64,000 bases of DNA from Trichormus sp. M33_DOE_039. Lineage in GTDB: Bacteria > Cyanobacteriota > Cyanobacteriia > Cyanobacteriales > Nostocaceae. The position numbers were made by a program, and so were the translations under genes. Under the pieces are notes generated by a model, which was not told the DNA's origin, did not search any database, and saw nothing but the letters and a program-made list of their open reading frames with translations. The stretch lies in NCBI GenBank assembly GCA_015296085.1, contig DVDT01000086.1:124001-188000 (forward strand), in the 5' to 3' direction. Positions 8,461 through 18,900 of this stretch are shown one piece after another; within the stretch, counting starts at the first letter, position 1; the number at the start of each line of letters is the position of its first letter.

Positions 8461-9459
8461 TTAAATTCCTGCATGACCCAATGCTAAACCTGTCACCAGC
8501 ATTCCCAGAACCAAAAAGGGTTGTGCGCTGGCTTGGTATTTCACATCATTTTCTAAGGGATCACGTAGAAAATACATATCTTGGAAGGTGATTTGCGGAA
8601 TGATTAACAGTACCAAAATCCCTGCATACAGATTTTCGTGGATACTTACCAAATAAGCCGCAATTAAGCCTTGAAAGGCATCAATCATGACTACACAAAT
8701 CCAAGCGGCGGTGTTGATGCCAAACATCACAGGTAATGATTTCAGACCAAGTTGGCGATCGCCTTCCACACTCTTAAAATCATTGACGATCGCAATTCCT
8801 AACCCTGCCAAACTGTAAATTAGGGTGAGAACAACAATTTTCCAGTTAAGTTCACCAAACAAAGCATGACCAGCCCACCAAGGTAAGGCGATGTAACTAG
8901 CACCTAAAGCATAGTTACCCAACCAGCCGTTTTGCTTCAGTTTCAAAGGTGGTGCAGAGTAGATAAAGGCGATAAAAGAACCAAATATTGCCAAAACTGT
9001 GACATTAGGAAATTCATGCCCAGCCCATAAATCCAATACAAAGGCCAAGGCAATACCAGCGACAAACAAGAAAATAATCTGGCTCACTACCTGGGGTACA
9101 GAAATTGCGCCAGAAGGAATGGGACGATAAGGTTCATTAATGGCATCAATTTCGCGGTCATAGAAATCATTTAGGGTTTGAGTATAACCCGTGAGCAATG
9201 GCCCAGACAGCAACATACAAGCGGCTGCTTTCAGGACATTTTCCAAAGACCAAGTGTAGTTACCAGAGGAAGCCGCACCACAGACCACACCCCAAATTAA
9301 AGGAATCCAGGTAATCGGCTTCATTAATTGCAGGCGAATCTTCCAAATGGATGTTTCCCCCGGTGCTGCACCTTTCATCCCTAGCAACTGGCGGGTTTTG
9401 GCAGTGCGATCGCTGGTTTCAGAATTAGAATCAGGAGTAATGGGAGTTAGTTCTGACAT
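8461..9459 (-). CDS. chlG: Chlorophyll synthase ChlG
   Basis: The 332-residue UbiA-family prenyltransferase esterifies chlorophyllide a with phytyl or geranylgeranyl diphosphate at the thylakoid membrane, the last step of chlorophyll a synthesis. The first Asp-rich motif is intact (Asn97-Asp98, Asp101 and Asp105 in NDFYDREIDAINEPYRPIPSG). The second is VNDFKSVEGDRQLGLKSLPV. Length and the WIPLIWGVVCGA segment fit cyanobacterial ChlG. About nine hydrophobic segments are seen. It lies downstream of the ArsA-like gene and petP on the same strand, but an 87-bp STRR-rich gap separates it from the ArsA-like gene. Confidence 0.96.
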   Translation of the reverse strand: MSELTPITPDSNSETSDRTAKTRQLLGMKGAAPGETSIWKIRLQLMKPITWIPLIWGVVCGAASSGNYTWSLENVLKAAACMLLSGPLLTGYTQTLNDFYDREIDAINEPYRPIPSGAISVPQVVSQIIFLFVAGIALAFVLDLWAGHEFPNVTVLAIFGSFIAFIYSAPPLKLKQNGWLGNYALGASYIALPWWAGHALFGELNWKIVVLTLIYSLAGLGIAIVNDFKSVEGDRQLGLKSLPVMFGINTAAWICVVMIDAFQGLIAAYLVSIHENLYAGILVLLIIPQITFQDMYFLRDPLENDVKYQASAQPFLVLGMLVTGLALGHAGI

Positions 9460-9477
9460 AGGAATTAATTATGTATT

Positions 9478-9545
9478 TGGGCATTGAGAATTGGGCATTG
9501 GGAATTGGGTATTAATCTATATACCCCATGCCCCATGCCCCACGC
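9478..9545. repeat. STRR-like degenerate heptamer tract
   Basis: Runs of GGCATTG/GGAATTG/CCCCATG-type heptamers fill the spacer between chlG and the ArsA-like gene. They resemble the tracts at 8045, 36649 and 48424. Copies of the CCCCATG type face the opposite strand to the GGGAATT type. Confidence 0.65.
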
Positions 9546-9546
9546 C

Positions 9547-10647
9547 CTAAAAAGAAATGATCAAATAATTATTTTGGAACTTAGCCCCGGTTACAGGTTT
9601 GCCACTCAGTGCTGGAGGTAGGAAGATGTTCCGCCGTTGGTCGCCTGCTTCTATGGTGACTTCTGGCCCATACTGCGTGAGTTTGACTTGTTTTTTATCA
9701 AATCCAGGTAAAAACAAGCGTACCTGACGATTGTGGACATCGATAGCAATTGGAGTTGGGGCTTGCATTGCCTGCTCGACGAAATTGGGCATAGCATCTA
9801 TTAGTGGCTGCCAATCACCATTCGTTAAGTCAGGTACAACACTGACATTTAAGGGAGTGAATTCTTCTGAGAAGTTGGTGTTGGGCTGGGAAGAGATTTG
9901 AATCACACCACCAACCGTTAAACCAACTTGCTGTGCGCTACCCCACAAATAACGGATGCTAGTCACTTCTAAGGGATCTCCTGTAGTGACCAAGAAGGCG
10001 GCTACGCGCTGGGGATCAGCTAGAGCCGCTTTTCCCTTGTCTAAGAAATTATTGACTTGATTGGTAGGTTGAGCAAAATTATCTGCTGTCCAATTGAAAT
10101 TGAAAAAACTGCTAATCAGCGGCTGAACCAATGGTGATTCTGCAATACTCTTACCTAAATCAGAGTTGACTATTAATTGTCGGAATCGCCGAACATACCA
10201 GCTCAAAGACTCTGGTAAACTAAACATCCGCAAGGTCAAAGAATCACCTGTGCCGTTATAGACGATCGCATCATACTTGCCACTGGCATCATATTCGCGG
10301 ATGGCATTGAGAGCAAGGGCATGATCCATCCCTGGTAGTACTACCAGTTCTTGACCGTAGACATCTTTAATGATGGGCGTTTTGAGGTATTGTGCCTCCA
10401 GTTTTTTCACTTCATCCCAATTGCGTTCTAGTAGTACAGATGCTTGAAATTGTACTACTGCTAAATTGGGTGCAATTTCCTGGGGGTCTGGTGCAAGGGG
10501 TTGATCTAAGAGAATAGGTAGTATTGGTTCTGCCAATCCTGCTAGCAGTACCCGCTTGCCTTGACTTGCCAATGATTTAGCAGCAGCGATCGCTATTTTG
10601 CTACGAGCGATGCTGCTTTCGCCCAAAAATGTCAATATCAGGGACAT
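9547..10647 (-). CDS. ArsA/Get3-like protein with degenerate P-loop and C-terminal HSP20-like domain
   Basis: The protein has about 366 residues from the ATG at 10647; a TTG five codons upstream is less likely because the family starts MSLILTFLG-like. The fold follows ArsA/Get3 (anion-transporting ATPase) proteins, with an alpha-crystallin-like domain in the last 80 residues (RQVRLFLPGFDKKQVKLTQY). The P-loop that should read GKGGxGKT/GRT is GESSIARSK here, so the signature lysine and glycines are lost. ATP binding is therefore doubtful. It is grouped with petP and chlG. Relatives handle tail-anchored membrane proteins or arsenite; the role here is unknown. Confidence 0.8.
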   Translation of the reverse strand: MSLILTFLGESSIARSKIAIAAAKSLASQGKRVLLAGLAEPILPILLDQPLAPDPQEIAPNLAVVQFQASVLLERNWDEVKKLEAQYLKTPIIKDVYGQELVVLPGMDHALALNAIREYDASGKYDAIVYNGTGDSLTLRMFSLPESLSWYVRRFRQLIVNSDLGKSIAESPLVQPLISSFFNFNWTADNFAQPTNQVNNFLDKGKAALADPQRVAAFLVTTGDPLEVTSIRYLWGSAQQVGLTVGGVIQISSQPNTNFSEEFTPLNVSVVPDLTNGDWQPLIDAMPNFVEQAMQAPTPIAIDVHNRQVRLFLPGFDKKQVKLTQYGPEVTIEAGDQRRNIFLPPALSGKPVTGAKFQNNYLIISF

Positions 10648-10734
10648 TATCTTGATTTCCAATTACCGCCGGTCTTTTCAATTCCAACTTAGCACTAGGC
10701 AAATACTCTTAGCTTCTACCTTGAGTTTCCTCTG

Positions 10735-10926
10735 CTAGACGGACTTAATTTCATCCTCAAAAAACCAAGTCGAAGTATTATCATCAAACTGTACTACGAC
10801 ACCAACACCGCTACCATCGGTAACTTTATAACCTGCAATCACGCCTATTTTGCCTAGTTTCTGAGCGACAACAGCAGAAACGCGATCGCGCAAACGAAAC
10901 ACCTGAACCTTTTGTCCGATTTCCAT
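10735..10926 (-). CDS. petP: DUF2862-family small protein, probable cytochrome b6f subunit PetP
   Basis: This 63-residue SH3-like protein starts MEIGQKVQVFRLRDRV and contains GSGVGVVVQFDDN and the STWFFEDEI ending. These fit the DUF2862 family, whose Synechocystis member (Ssr2998) is PetP, a peripheral regulatory subunit of the cytochrome b6f complex in cyanobacteria and red algae. It lies 87 bp upstream of the ArsA-like gene on the same strand. The family call is firm; identity as PetP rather than a paralogue rests on my recall of the family. Confidence 0.75.
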   Translation of the reverse strand: MEIGQKVQVFRLRDRVSAVVAQKLGKIGVIAGYKVTDGSGVGVVVQFDDNTSTWFFEDEIKSV

Positions 10927-11252
10927 GCCTACATAAAACGCAATAAACCAAGAATCAGTTTAGCTGAATCTGGTACTCATCTGTCAGAGAATTGGAAGTG
11001 TCTTGAAAATAGAGAATAGAGAATGGGGAATGGGAGACAAGGGAGATTTTACCCCAAGACCACACTGCGTCCCCAATGCCCAACGCCCAAACAATACTTC
11101 GCATCAGATGAAAATCTGGGTTACATTTAGGCGAGATAAAATTGCGAACATAGCTAAAACACCCTAAATTTTTGCTGCTCACTATCAGTCCCAGATGTTT
11201 GAAGCAACTTTTTGTGTCCCTAAAATTCACACTAAATGATTGAACAAGACCT
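10927..11252. other. Intergenic region between petP and gmd (divergent)
   Basis: The 326 bp between the divergent petP and GDP-mannose dehydratase genes must hold both promoters. It includes a short run of degenerate repeats (GAATAGAGAATGGGGAATGG near 11011) related to STRR tracts. A 91-codon frame on the minus strand here looks like noise. No clear regulator site is recognised. Confidence 0.4.
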
Positions 11253-12227
11253 ATGAAAACAAAAAAAGCTCTAATTACGGGAGTAACTGGACAAGATGGT
11301 TCTTATCTTGCGGAACTTCTGCTAGGTAAAGGCTATCAAGTTTTTGGTTTAGTTCGTCGTTCCAGTTCTAGCAACCTTGACAGAATTCATCATCTTGGTG
11401 GTGAGATACAAATTCTGTCTGGCGACCTTTTAGACCAATCCTCATTGATGGATGTCATCGCAGAATCACAACCTGATGAAATCTATAATCTGGCTTCTCA
11501 AAGCTACGTTCCTTTATCTTGGACACAGCCAGCCTTAACAGCCGAATATACAGCCCTCGGTGTCTCTCGGTTACTAGAATCGATCCGACGTTGCAAACCT
11601 GACGCTAAATTTTACCAAGCCTCTAGTAGTGAAGTGTTTGGTGAACCGGATGAATCGCCTCAAACCGAACGTACCGCTTTCCGTCCCCGTAACCCTTACG
11701 GTGTTGCTAAAGCTTATGCCCATTGGATTACTGTTAACTATCGGCAAAAATATGATCTCTATACCTGCTGTGGTATCACCTATACTCACGAATCGCCTCG
11801 ACGCGGTACAGAGTTTGTCTTTCGCAAAATTACCCACACAGCAGCCCAAATTAAACTCGGTTTAACCAACGAACTTAAATTAGGCAATTTAGATGCGCGT
11901 CGTGACTGGTGTTACGCCAAAGATGCTGTGTCTGCTATGTGGTTGATGTTACAGCAAGAACAACCCGATGATTACATCATCGCTAGTGGTGAAACTCACT
12001 CTGTGAAAGAACTCGTTGAGTGTGCTTTTGACTGTGTTGGTCTCAATTGGCAAGATTATGTTTCTGTTGACTCCACATTTTACCGTCCTGATGAAGCAGT
12101 CCAGTTAGTTGGTTCTATTGATAAGATTAGTAAGAAAATCAATTGGCAACCGCAATACTCATTTAAGCAATTAGTTGAGTTAATGGTTGAAAATGATCTT
12201 AAAAAATTAAGCAGTGATAATTTTTAA
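11253..12227 (+). CDS. gmd: GDP-mannose 4,6-dehydratase
   Basis: The 324-residue extended short-chain dehydrogenase converts GDP-mannose to GDP-4-keto-6-deoxymannose, the precursor of fucose, rhamnose-type and perosamine sugars in surface polysaccharides. The nucleotide-binding motif is GVTGQDG (10-16). The catalytic Ser-Glu pair is at 126-127 and YxxxK is Tyr149-Lys153. The family-specific HESPRRGTEFVFRKIT segment is present. No fucose synthase or other GDP-sugar gene is adjacent. Confidence 0.92.
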   Translation: MKTKKALITGVTGQDGSYLAELLLGKGYQVFGLVRRSSSSNLDRIHHLGGEIQILSGDLLDQSSLMDVIAESQPDEIYNLASQSYVPLSWTQPALTAEYTALGVSRLLESIRRCKPDAKFYQASSSEVFGEPDESPQTERTAFRPRNPYGVAKAYAHWITVNYRQKYDLYTCCGITYTHESPRRGTEFVFRKITHTAAQIKLGLTNELKLGNLDARRDWCYAKDAVSAMWLMLQQEQPDDYIIASGETHSVKELVECAFDCVGLNWQDYVSVDSTFYRPDEAVQLVGSIDKISKKINWQPQYSFKQLVELMVENDLKKLSSDNF

Positions 12228-12330
12228 TCCATAAAACCATCGCTTCAAGTCTTGAAGGCAATATCTACTATTTATCTCAATTGTAGGTAATCCTGTAGGT
12301 TTGCTCTTCAATATATTTAACATTCAACAC

Positions 12331-13497
12331 ATGTATAATTCTAAGTCTATTAATCGACGGTCTTTTTTAATTGGCCTGGGTGGGTTGACAGTTTCACAAT
12401 TGTTAATTGGATGTACAAATAACCAACAAACACAACTCAACATCCAATTATTGAAAGGTTCTATCCCAGCTCAAGTAGTTGATAAATTTCGTAAGACTTT
12501 GCAAAAACAGGTACAAGCCAAGTTTGTACCACTGTTACAAATTCAAGATAGCTTTAAGCAATTGCAAACTTGGCAGCAGCCACCAAAATCTGATAAAGAT
12601 GCTGGATGGAGTCGCTTGATACCTTTTAGACAATCTCAAAAGCCTGAATTAGCTAATTTGGTGACATTGGGAGATTATTGGCTAAAAACTGCAATTGAAC
12701 AGCAACTAATTCAACCTCTAGAACCAACACAATTCAAACATTGGTCTAATTTAGATTCTAGATGGCAACAATTGGTAACGCGCAATGACCAAGGTTTTCT
12801 TGATCCTCAAGGAAAAGTTTGGGCTGCACCTTACCGTTGGGGTAGTACAGTCATTGTCTATAACCGCGAGAAGTTTCAAAATTTGGGGTGGACACCCCAG
12901 GATTGGAGTGATTTGTGGCGGGAAGAATTGCGATCGCAGTTTTCTTTACTCAACGAACCTAGAGAAGTTATTGGTTTAGTTCTCAAGAAGCTAGGCCAAT
13001 CTTACAACACTGCCGATCTCAACACAGTTCCACAGCTAGAATCAGAATTAAAAGCTTTACACCAGCAGGTAAAATTCTACGGTTCTACTACTTACTTAGA
13101 GCCTTTAATTACTGGTGATACTTGGTTAGCTGTGGGTTGGTCAAGTGATGTAGTCCCGATCTTAAACCGTTATCCCGAACTAAGGATGGTGATTCCCCGT
13201 TCCGGGACAGCAATTTGGTCAGATTTGTGGGTCAGTCCTAAAGGTGCGGCTAAGGAGGATATATCATCACAATGGATTGACTTTTGTTGGGAGTCAAATA
13301 TTGTCGAGCAAATCTCATTACAGACTAAAAGTAATTCCCCTATTGCCAAAAATCTCAAAGCCTCTGATGTTCAAACTGCTTTCGCTAGTTTGTTATTGAA
13401 TAGTCGTGAAGTTTTCGATAAAAGTGAATTTTTGCTGCCACTATCACCGGAGAATAATCAACAGTACGAAAATTTATTTGCCAAAATCAAAGTATAG
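12331..13497 (+). CDS. Tat-exported lipoprotein, extracellular solute-binding family
   Basis: From the ATG at 12331 the 388-residue protein starts with a twin-arginine motif (INRRSFLIG, Arg9-Arg10) and a lipobox LLIGC with Cys28. It should be exported folded and lipid-anchored. The remainder looks like a polyamine/PotD-type periplasmic binding protein (APYRWGSTVIVYNREKF, WLAVGWSSDVVPILNRYP). No permease or ATPase gene is beside it, so it may be an orphan binding protein. A TTG 30 bp upstream would extend the frame but would put the Tat signal internally. Confidence 0.8.
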   Translation: MYNSKSINRRSFLIGLGGLTVSQLLIGCTNNQQTQLNIQLLKGSIPAQVVDKFRKTLQKQVQAKFVPLLQIQDSFKQLQTWQQPPKSDKDAGWSRLIPFRQSQKPELANLVTLGDYWLKTAIEQQLIQPLEPTQFKHWSNLDSRWQQLVTRNDQGFLDPQGKVWAAPYRWGSTVIVYNREKFQNLGWTPQDWSDLWREELRSQFSLLNEPREVIGLVLKKLGQSYNTADLNTVPQLESELKALHQQVKFYGSTTYLEPLITGDTWLAVGWSSDVVPILNRYPELRMVIPRSGTAIWSDLWVSPKGAAKEDISSQWIDFCWESNIVEQISLQTKSNSPIAKNLKASDVQTAFASLLLNSREVFDKSEFLLPLSPENNQQYENLFAKIKV

Positions 13498-13628
13498 GTA
13501 AACATAATTTTTTCAACGCAGAGGAATACAAAGGTTCACGCGGAGGAGCACCAAGTGTGAACTCTAAAAACTCTATTTAATTTTTGAAACAATTTTGTGT
13601 TTCCTGTTCATTTCAATTCGATAATTTC

Positions 13629-14138
13629 CTACCGAGTTGAACCTAACTTATACTGAATATTCATCTGGATATTACAAGCCGGTAGACTGCTTTGAAAGTT
13701 ACAGGTATAGGTTGCTAATAAATCCCCTTGATAATTAAAAACCCTCATGTTGTAGTTATCTTTTCTGGCTGTACTACCTAAGCGATTGACGAATTCATAG
13801 CGTTCTAGATAATCTAGCAAACTCCAGATTTGCTGATTAACTATGAGGTCTACTCGACTAAATTCTGCTTGAGTGGCTGGATAGGCTATCCAATTATCTA
13901 ACAATTTATTTTCAGAAATTTCTTTTGCTAACCATAAACTAGGAGTTGTTAACCCCGTTAACTTAATAGTGTTAGCTGTAATTACACCATCCTTGGGATT
14001 ATTGAGTAACTCTAGATTAAGTGGTGCATCTGAGGGTTTGGGGACAGATGCTGTTTGGGCTAATGAGGGCAAATTGGATAACAGAATAATACTGCTGAAG
14101 GTTATGGCTAATAATGATGGTAATTTGTAGTTAAACAT
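13629..14138 (-). CDS. Secreted hypothetical protein
   Basis: I do not recognise a family. The 169-residue protein has a typical signal peptide (about residues 1-27, hydrophobic core LLAITFSSIILLSNL, probable cleavage after SLAQ/T). The mature part is mixed and contains two Cys (YTCNFQSSLPAC) that could form a disulphide. The stop of the methyltransferase at 14150 lies 11 bp upstream of this start on the same strand, so the two are very probably co-transcribed. Confidence 0.75.
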   Translation of the reverse strand: MFNYKLPSLLAITFSSIILLSNLPSLAQTASVPKPSDAPLNLELLNNPKDGVITANTIKLTGLTTPSLWLAKEISENKLLDNWIAYPATQAEFSRVDLIVNQQIWSLLDYLERYEFVNRLGSTARKDNYNMRVFNYQGDLLATYTCNFQSSLPACNIQMNIQYKLGSTR

Positions 14139-14149
14139 AAATAAATTCC

Positions 14150-14929
14150 CTAAGACTTAATAGCAATAACGCGGATTCTGCGGTAGTCTACAGTCCAAGT
14201 TCCCTGGTGATAAAGTTGCGTTAGTAAGCATTTTTCTACTTCATTAATGATTTGGTTCTTTTGTTGGGAAGATAGCCCGACAAAAAAATCATTGGCAAAC
14301 ATCTGTATCCAGTTTGCTAAACTTTTTTCTGCTCCTGATAGGGGCGTAGGACGGTTAAATAAAGTGGCATAAATGACGGCAAAACCCTGTGTTTCTAATA
14401 TGGTAGCGTATTCACTAATACTGGGGAAATACCAAGGGTTGAGTGTTTCGGGCTGAATCACCCCATTGGCGATTAACGCTGTGTATAAAGCGGTGATAAT
14501 TGCTTGAATATTGCCTTTCCCACCAAATTCAGCTACAAATCTTCCTCCTGGTTTAATTGCTTGATAGATGCAACGTATTACATCCGTTGGTGGTTGAATC
14601 CAATGGAGTGCTGCGTTGGAAAATACAGCATCTAATGGCTGTTCCACGAGAAAATTACGGGCATCAGCGACATCGAAACGCAAATGGGGATAGTTTTGTC
14701 TAGCTTTCTCAATCATTGTGGCTGCACTATCAATTCCCTTAACTTCAGCCCCCGATTGTGCAATTTCTGCTGTTAGTTGTCCAGTCCCACAACCTAAATC
14801 TAAAATTAATTCCCCTGATTGGGGACGGAGTAATTTCAACAATTCTTCGCCATATTGCCAAACGAAGTCATGTTGATTTTCATACAAATCTGCATCCCAA
14901 ATATTTTGGGATGTTGCCCAGTTATTCAT
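14150..14929 (-). CDS. Class I SAM-dependent methyltransferase
   Basis: The 259-residue Rossmann-fold methyltransferase has motif I LDLGCGTG (43-50), the acidic GIDSAATMIEKA post-I motif and the DAVFSNAALHWI motif typical of the trans-aconitate/UbiE-like Methyltransf_11/25 group. It transfers a methyl group from S-adenosylmethionine in the cytoplasm; substrate unknown. It is divergent from the LysR regulator with a 117-bp shared spacer, a layout in which LysR proteins often control the neighbour. Confidence 0.88.
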   Translation of the reverse strand: MNNWATSQNIWDADLYENQHDFVWQYGEELLKLLRPQSGELILDLGCGTGQLTAEIAQSGAEVKGIDSAATMIEKARQNYPHLRFDVADARNFLVEQPLDAVFSNAALHWIQPPTDVIRCIYQAIKPGGRFVAEFGGKGNIQAIITALYTALIANGVIQPETLNPWYFPSISEYATILETQGFAVIYATLFNRPTPLSGAEKSLANWIQMFANDFFVGLSSQQKNQIINEVEKCLLTQLYHQGTWTVDYRRIRVIAIKS

Positions 14930-15012
14930 ATATATTGTTAATTTTTTGATGACTGCTTAATCATCAGATTAAAAAAGATTTTTAATAATGTCCAATATAT
15001 TTTTGTGCTATT

Positions 15013-15035
15013 ACTAATATTCAAAATATATTAGT
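15013..15035. promoter_or_regulatory. Candidate LysR operator palindrome
   Basis: ACTAATAT-N7-ATATTAGT is a perfect 8-bp inverted repeat (15013-15020 and 15028-15035), 11 bp before the LysR start codon in the divergent spacer. Its outer A-T spacing and AT-rich arms fit T-N11-A-type LysR boxes. Proposed as the autoregulatory site; inference. Confidence 0.5.
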
Positions 15036-15046
15036 GACTGTCAAAG

Positions 15047-15931
15047 ATGGAATTACGACACCTGCGGTATTTTGTCACCGTGGCGGAAGAACTGCACTTT
15101 GGCAGGGCAGCAGAAAGATTGCACATTGCCCAACCTCCTCTCAGCCAACAAATTCGGCAGCTAGAAGCAGAATTAGGTTTTGAACTGTTTCACCGCACAA
15201 AACGCAATGTGCAGTTAACAGATGCGGGGCAAGTATTTTTGGGTGAAGTGCAGCAAATTATGCAGCAATTGCAGCAGGCGATTCAATTAGGGCAACAAAC
15301 TAGTCGTGGTGAATTGGGACAGTTGATAGTTGGTTTCGTGAGTTCATCTGCGTATAACATTTTGCCTAATATTCTGCGATGTTTTCGGCATCAAATCCCA
15401 GGTGTAAGTTTAGAATTGCATGAACTAACGACAGATCAGCAATTAGAATGGCTGCGTTCAGGTCGTATGGATGTGGGATTTATCCGTCCGCCAGTAGCAG
15501 AAGATACATTAATTTGGGAGACGGTTTTTCAAGAATCTTTAATGGTGGCACTTCCTGAGACTCATCATTTAGCCAATCAGACTGAAGTTGATTTAAGTGT
15601 GCTGGCTCATGAACCGTTTATCTTATTCCCCAGAGTCTTAGCACCTGGACTCTATGACTTAATTATTAGTCTCTGTCAAGAATCTGGGTTTAGTCCTCAC
15701 ATTGCTCAAGAAGCTATTCAAATGCAGACAATTATTAGTTTAGTTGCTGCTGATATGGGAGTAGCGATCGCACCAGCATCTTTGCAAAATCTGCAACGCA
15801 CAGGAGTTGTTTATCAGCAGATTCATCCACCCACTCCAAAGGTTACTATTGCTATGATTTGGCGTAAGCATGAGACATCCCCAAGCATACAGAAATTTTT
15901 GCAGATAGTTCGACAAGTTAACACACCCTAA
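15047..15931 (+). CDS. LysR-family transcriptional regulator
   Basis: The 294-residue protein has the N-terminal winged helix-turn-helix (MELRHLRYFVTVAEELHFGRAAERLHIAQPPLSQ region, split here as residues 1-60) and a periplasmic-binding-like effector domain from about 90. It resembles the BenM/CbbR-like branch that responds to small aromatic or organic acids; effector unknown. It is divergent from the methyltransferase gene. Its stop overlaps the stop of the convergent hybrid kinase within CTAA (15928-15931). Confidence 0.92.
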   Translation: MELRHLRYFVTVAEELHFGRAAERLHIAQPPLSQQIRQLEAELGFELFHRTKRNVQLTDAGQVFLGEVQQIMQQLQQAIQLGQQTSRGELGQLIVGFVSSSAYNILPNILRCFRHQIPGVSLELHELTTDQQLEWLRSGRMDVGFIRPPVAEDTLIWETVFQESLMVALPETHHLANQTEVDLSVLAHEPFILFPRVLAPGLYDLIISLCQESGFSPHIAQEAIQMQTIISLVAADMGVAIAPASLQNLQRTGVVYQQIHPPTPKVTIAMIWRKHETSPSIQKFLQIVRQVNTP

Positions 15932-18900
15932 GTTCTTCTAATCAGGCTAGCAACAACTGTGGCTAACTCAATTGGCTCAATGGGTTTGGGTAAATGTAGC
16001 TGATACCCTTCTTGAATGGCGCGGGTGCGGTCATCGGCTCTGGCGTAGGCGGTGAGGGCGGCAGCAGGGATTGTGCCTCCTTGTTCGGGAGGGAGCGATC
16101 GCAGTTTGCGGATTAAGGAGTAACCGTCTTCATGGGGCATCCCGATGTCACTCACTAATACATCTGGTTGCCATTGGCTAATCATCTCTAATGCTGCTTC
16201 TACAGAATCGACAGATCGGACTTGGGCTTGACATTGTTCTAAAACTGTGGTCACAAATTCACGGGAATCAGCTTCATCATCTACTACTAGTACCCGCACT
16301 CCTAATAGTGAGGGACACATGGGTAATGGTAAAGTGTTGGCTGTTAATTGATTGACTGGTTTGGTGATGGTTGTCTTACTCACGCCTAGAAGTGGTAATT
16401 TGACTGTAAAGGTTGCGCCTTGTGCTTCACCAGCACTGTCTACATGAACTGTACCACCATGCAATTCTACTAAATGCCTGACAATGGCTAAACCTAAACC
16501 CAAGCCTCCGTGGGATCTGGTACTAGAACTATCAGCTTGACGAAAGCGATCAAATACGTAGGGTAAAAAGTTAGGACTGATGCCAATCCCTGTGTCAATT
16601 ACTTGCATTTGAGCATAGGCTGTTTGTGCTTCTGTTTCTCCACCTGCAATTTTCGTGAGATTCACGGCGACTTTGCCACCTGGTGATGTAAATTTGATGG
16701 CATTGGAAAGTAGATTCCAAATGATTTGCTGTAATCGTTCTGGATCACCGGAAATGAGGAATTGTGTATTTTCTGGCAACTGAGGAGATAGGAAAAATTG
16801 CAAGTCAATTTCTTTGGCTTGTGCTGCTAGTTTGATGTTTTCAATGGCTGATTCGATAATTGGAACAAGGTTACAATGGCAAACATTGAGGCGCAATTTA
16901 CCGCGAATCATCCGTGAAATATCTAGCAAGTCTTCAATTAACTGGGTCTGCGCTCTGGCGTTGCGCTCGATGGTTTCCAAGCCTTTGGCTGTCTGCACTT
17001 CATTGAGTTGACGGGTGCGTAAGAGCTGAGACCAACCGAGAATAGCATTGAGGGGCGATCGCAATTCATGGGAAAGTATGGCTAAAAACTCATCTTTCAT
17101 GCGATTGGCGGCTCTGAGTTGCTCAGTTTGTTGCTGCAAAGAAGTGATTAATTCACTCCGTTCCATTGCGATCGCAATTTGGTCGCAAACAGCTTTCATC
17201 ATACCCTTTTGATTTTCAGTGAAGGTAGTACGAGTACAACTGCCAAAACCCAAAGTTCCTAAAACTTTTCCCTGAGCTATCAAGGGAGAACAATAATAAG
17301 CCGTAATCCCAACAAAGCGCAGTAATTCGGTTTTAGGGTCAGTTGATTGCTGTACATTCTCAACATAAATTGATTGACATTGTTGAGCCACAACACTACA
17401 CACTGCTTGTCCTGAATACAACCACTCAATTTCTTTAGCAATTTTATCTGGAAACCCTTTATAAGATGCTAAACGCATTCTTTGGGGATCTTCTTCAATT
17501 AAATAATTAAAGTAGATATCCAGTTCTATTTGTTCTGCTAGTTTGTTAAAACAATTCTCAATTAATGCTAATGGTTCGTGACTAAATAATAATTCACTGG
17601 CGGTACTAAATAATAATTGCAACCTTTTATAACCCAGTGATAGAGCTTTTTCTGCTTGCTTGAGATTGGTAATATCTTGAAATACTAATACACAGGTAGC
17701 TGGATAGCCGTGCATGGCTGGTAGTGTATCTGCAAAGACCAAAATAGACAAAATACCATTGGGTGTATGCCAATCTAATTCATAATTTTCTACACGCTCT
17801 CCACACGCAACTCTTACCCCTGGCATTTGGTCGTTGGAAATACGATTACCTGCGGCATCTGTGCAGTAATATGCAGTGTGGTACTCTGCTGCTGGAATAT
17901 TTCTGGGAAATTCACCCCCAGCTAATTCGTCAGCTGCTCGATTAGCAAATTTTACCCGTGCGGTTTCTGGCTCAATCAATAATAGTGGTCTGGGCATGAG
18001 ATTTAAAACATATTCCCACCACTGTTGCTGATTTCTCAGTAATGTTTCGGTTTGCTTGCGTTCCGTAATATCTAAAAACGCGCCAATAGATCCTCTAGTG
18101 TTACCTTCTTCGTCAAATAATGGAGCGACATACTCTAATAATTTGACTATTTTGCCATTGTTATGAACTATATCCACTTCAAAGCCTAAAACTTCCAGGC
18201 CATGAGCCGCAGCATATTGCATGGGTAGTTCTTCGGGTAACACTTCCCTTCCTTCATTATAAACTTTAAACTGCGTTGGTTTCTCCTCAAGTGGGGCTGA
18301 TAGGGAAGCGTTGACATTGGGTGATATGCCTAACTGCTTGGCAAAAGCGGGGTTAACTTTGATATTTCGACATTGGGGGTCTTCTGCTATGCCAATTCCA
18401 ATCGGAATCACTTCCAGTAATGTTTGTAGCTCAGTTAAACGGCGTTGTAAATCCTTGTTGAGTTGGAGAATTTTTTCCTGTGCTTGTTTCTGCTCGGTGA
18501 TGTTGCGAGTGACCGTAGCTAAAGCAATGGGTTGTTCAGTATTTTGATCTTGAATAGTAAATACATGATGATCGACTGGAATTGCTTGGTGAGTTTGAAA
18601 GTGTCGAAATCGAAATTCTCCATGCCAATAGCCTTGGGTGATCACAGTCGGCAAAATCTGCTCGTTAAAATAGGCTTTGTCTTCGGGCATGAAATAGTCT
18701 GATATGGGCTTTTGCTTAACTTCTTCTAAACTCGTTAATCCTACTAATTTTTGACCAGCATTGTTGATATAGAGTGTTTGTCCTTCTAAGGTAGCTAAAC
18801 CAATAAAATCGTTACTATTTTCGATCAAGGAGACAAATTTTTGTTGTTCGGCTCGTGCTTGTTTGCTTTCTCTCAAATCAAAGATAAAGGCTACTCCCTC

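Noticed and set aside
10955-11230. 91-codon minus-strand frame between petP and gmd
   Set aside because: It runs through degenerate repeat sequence and a promoter region, and its product resembles no protein I know.
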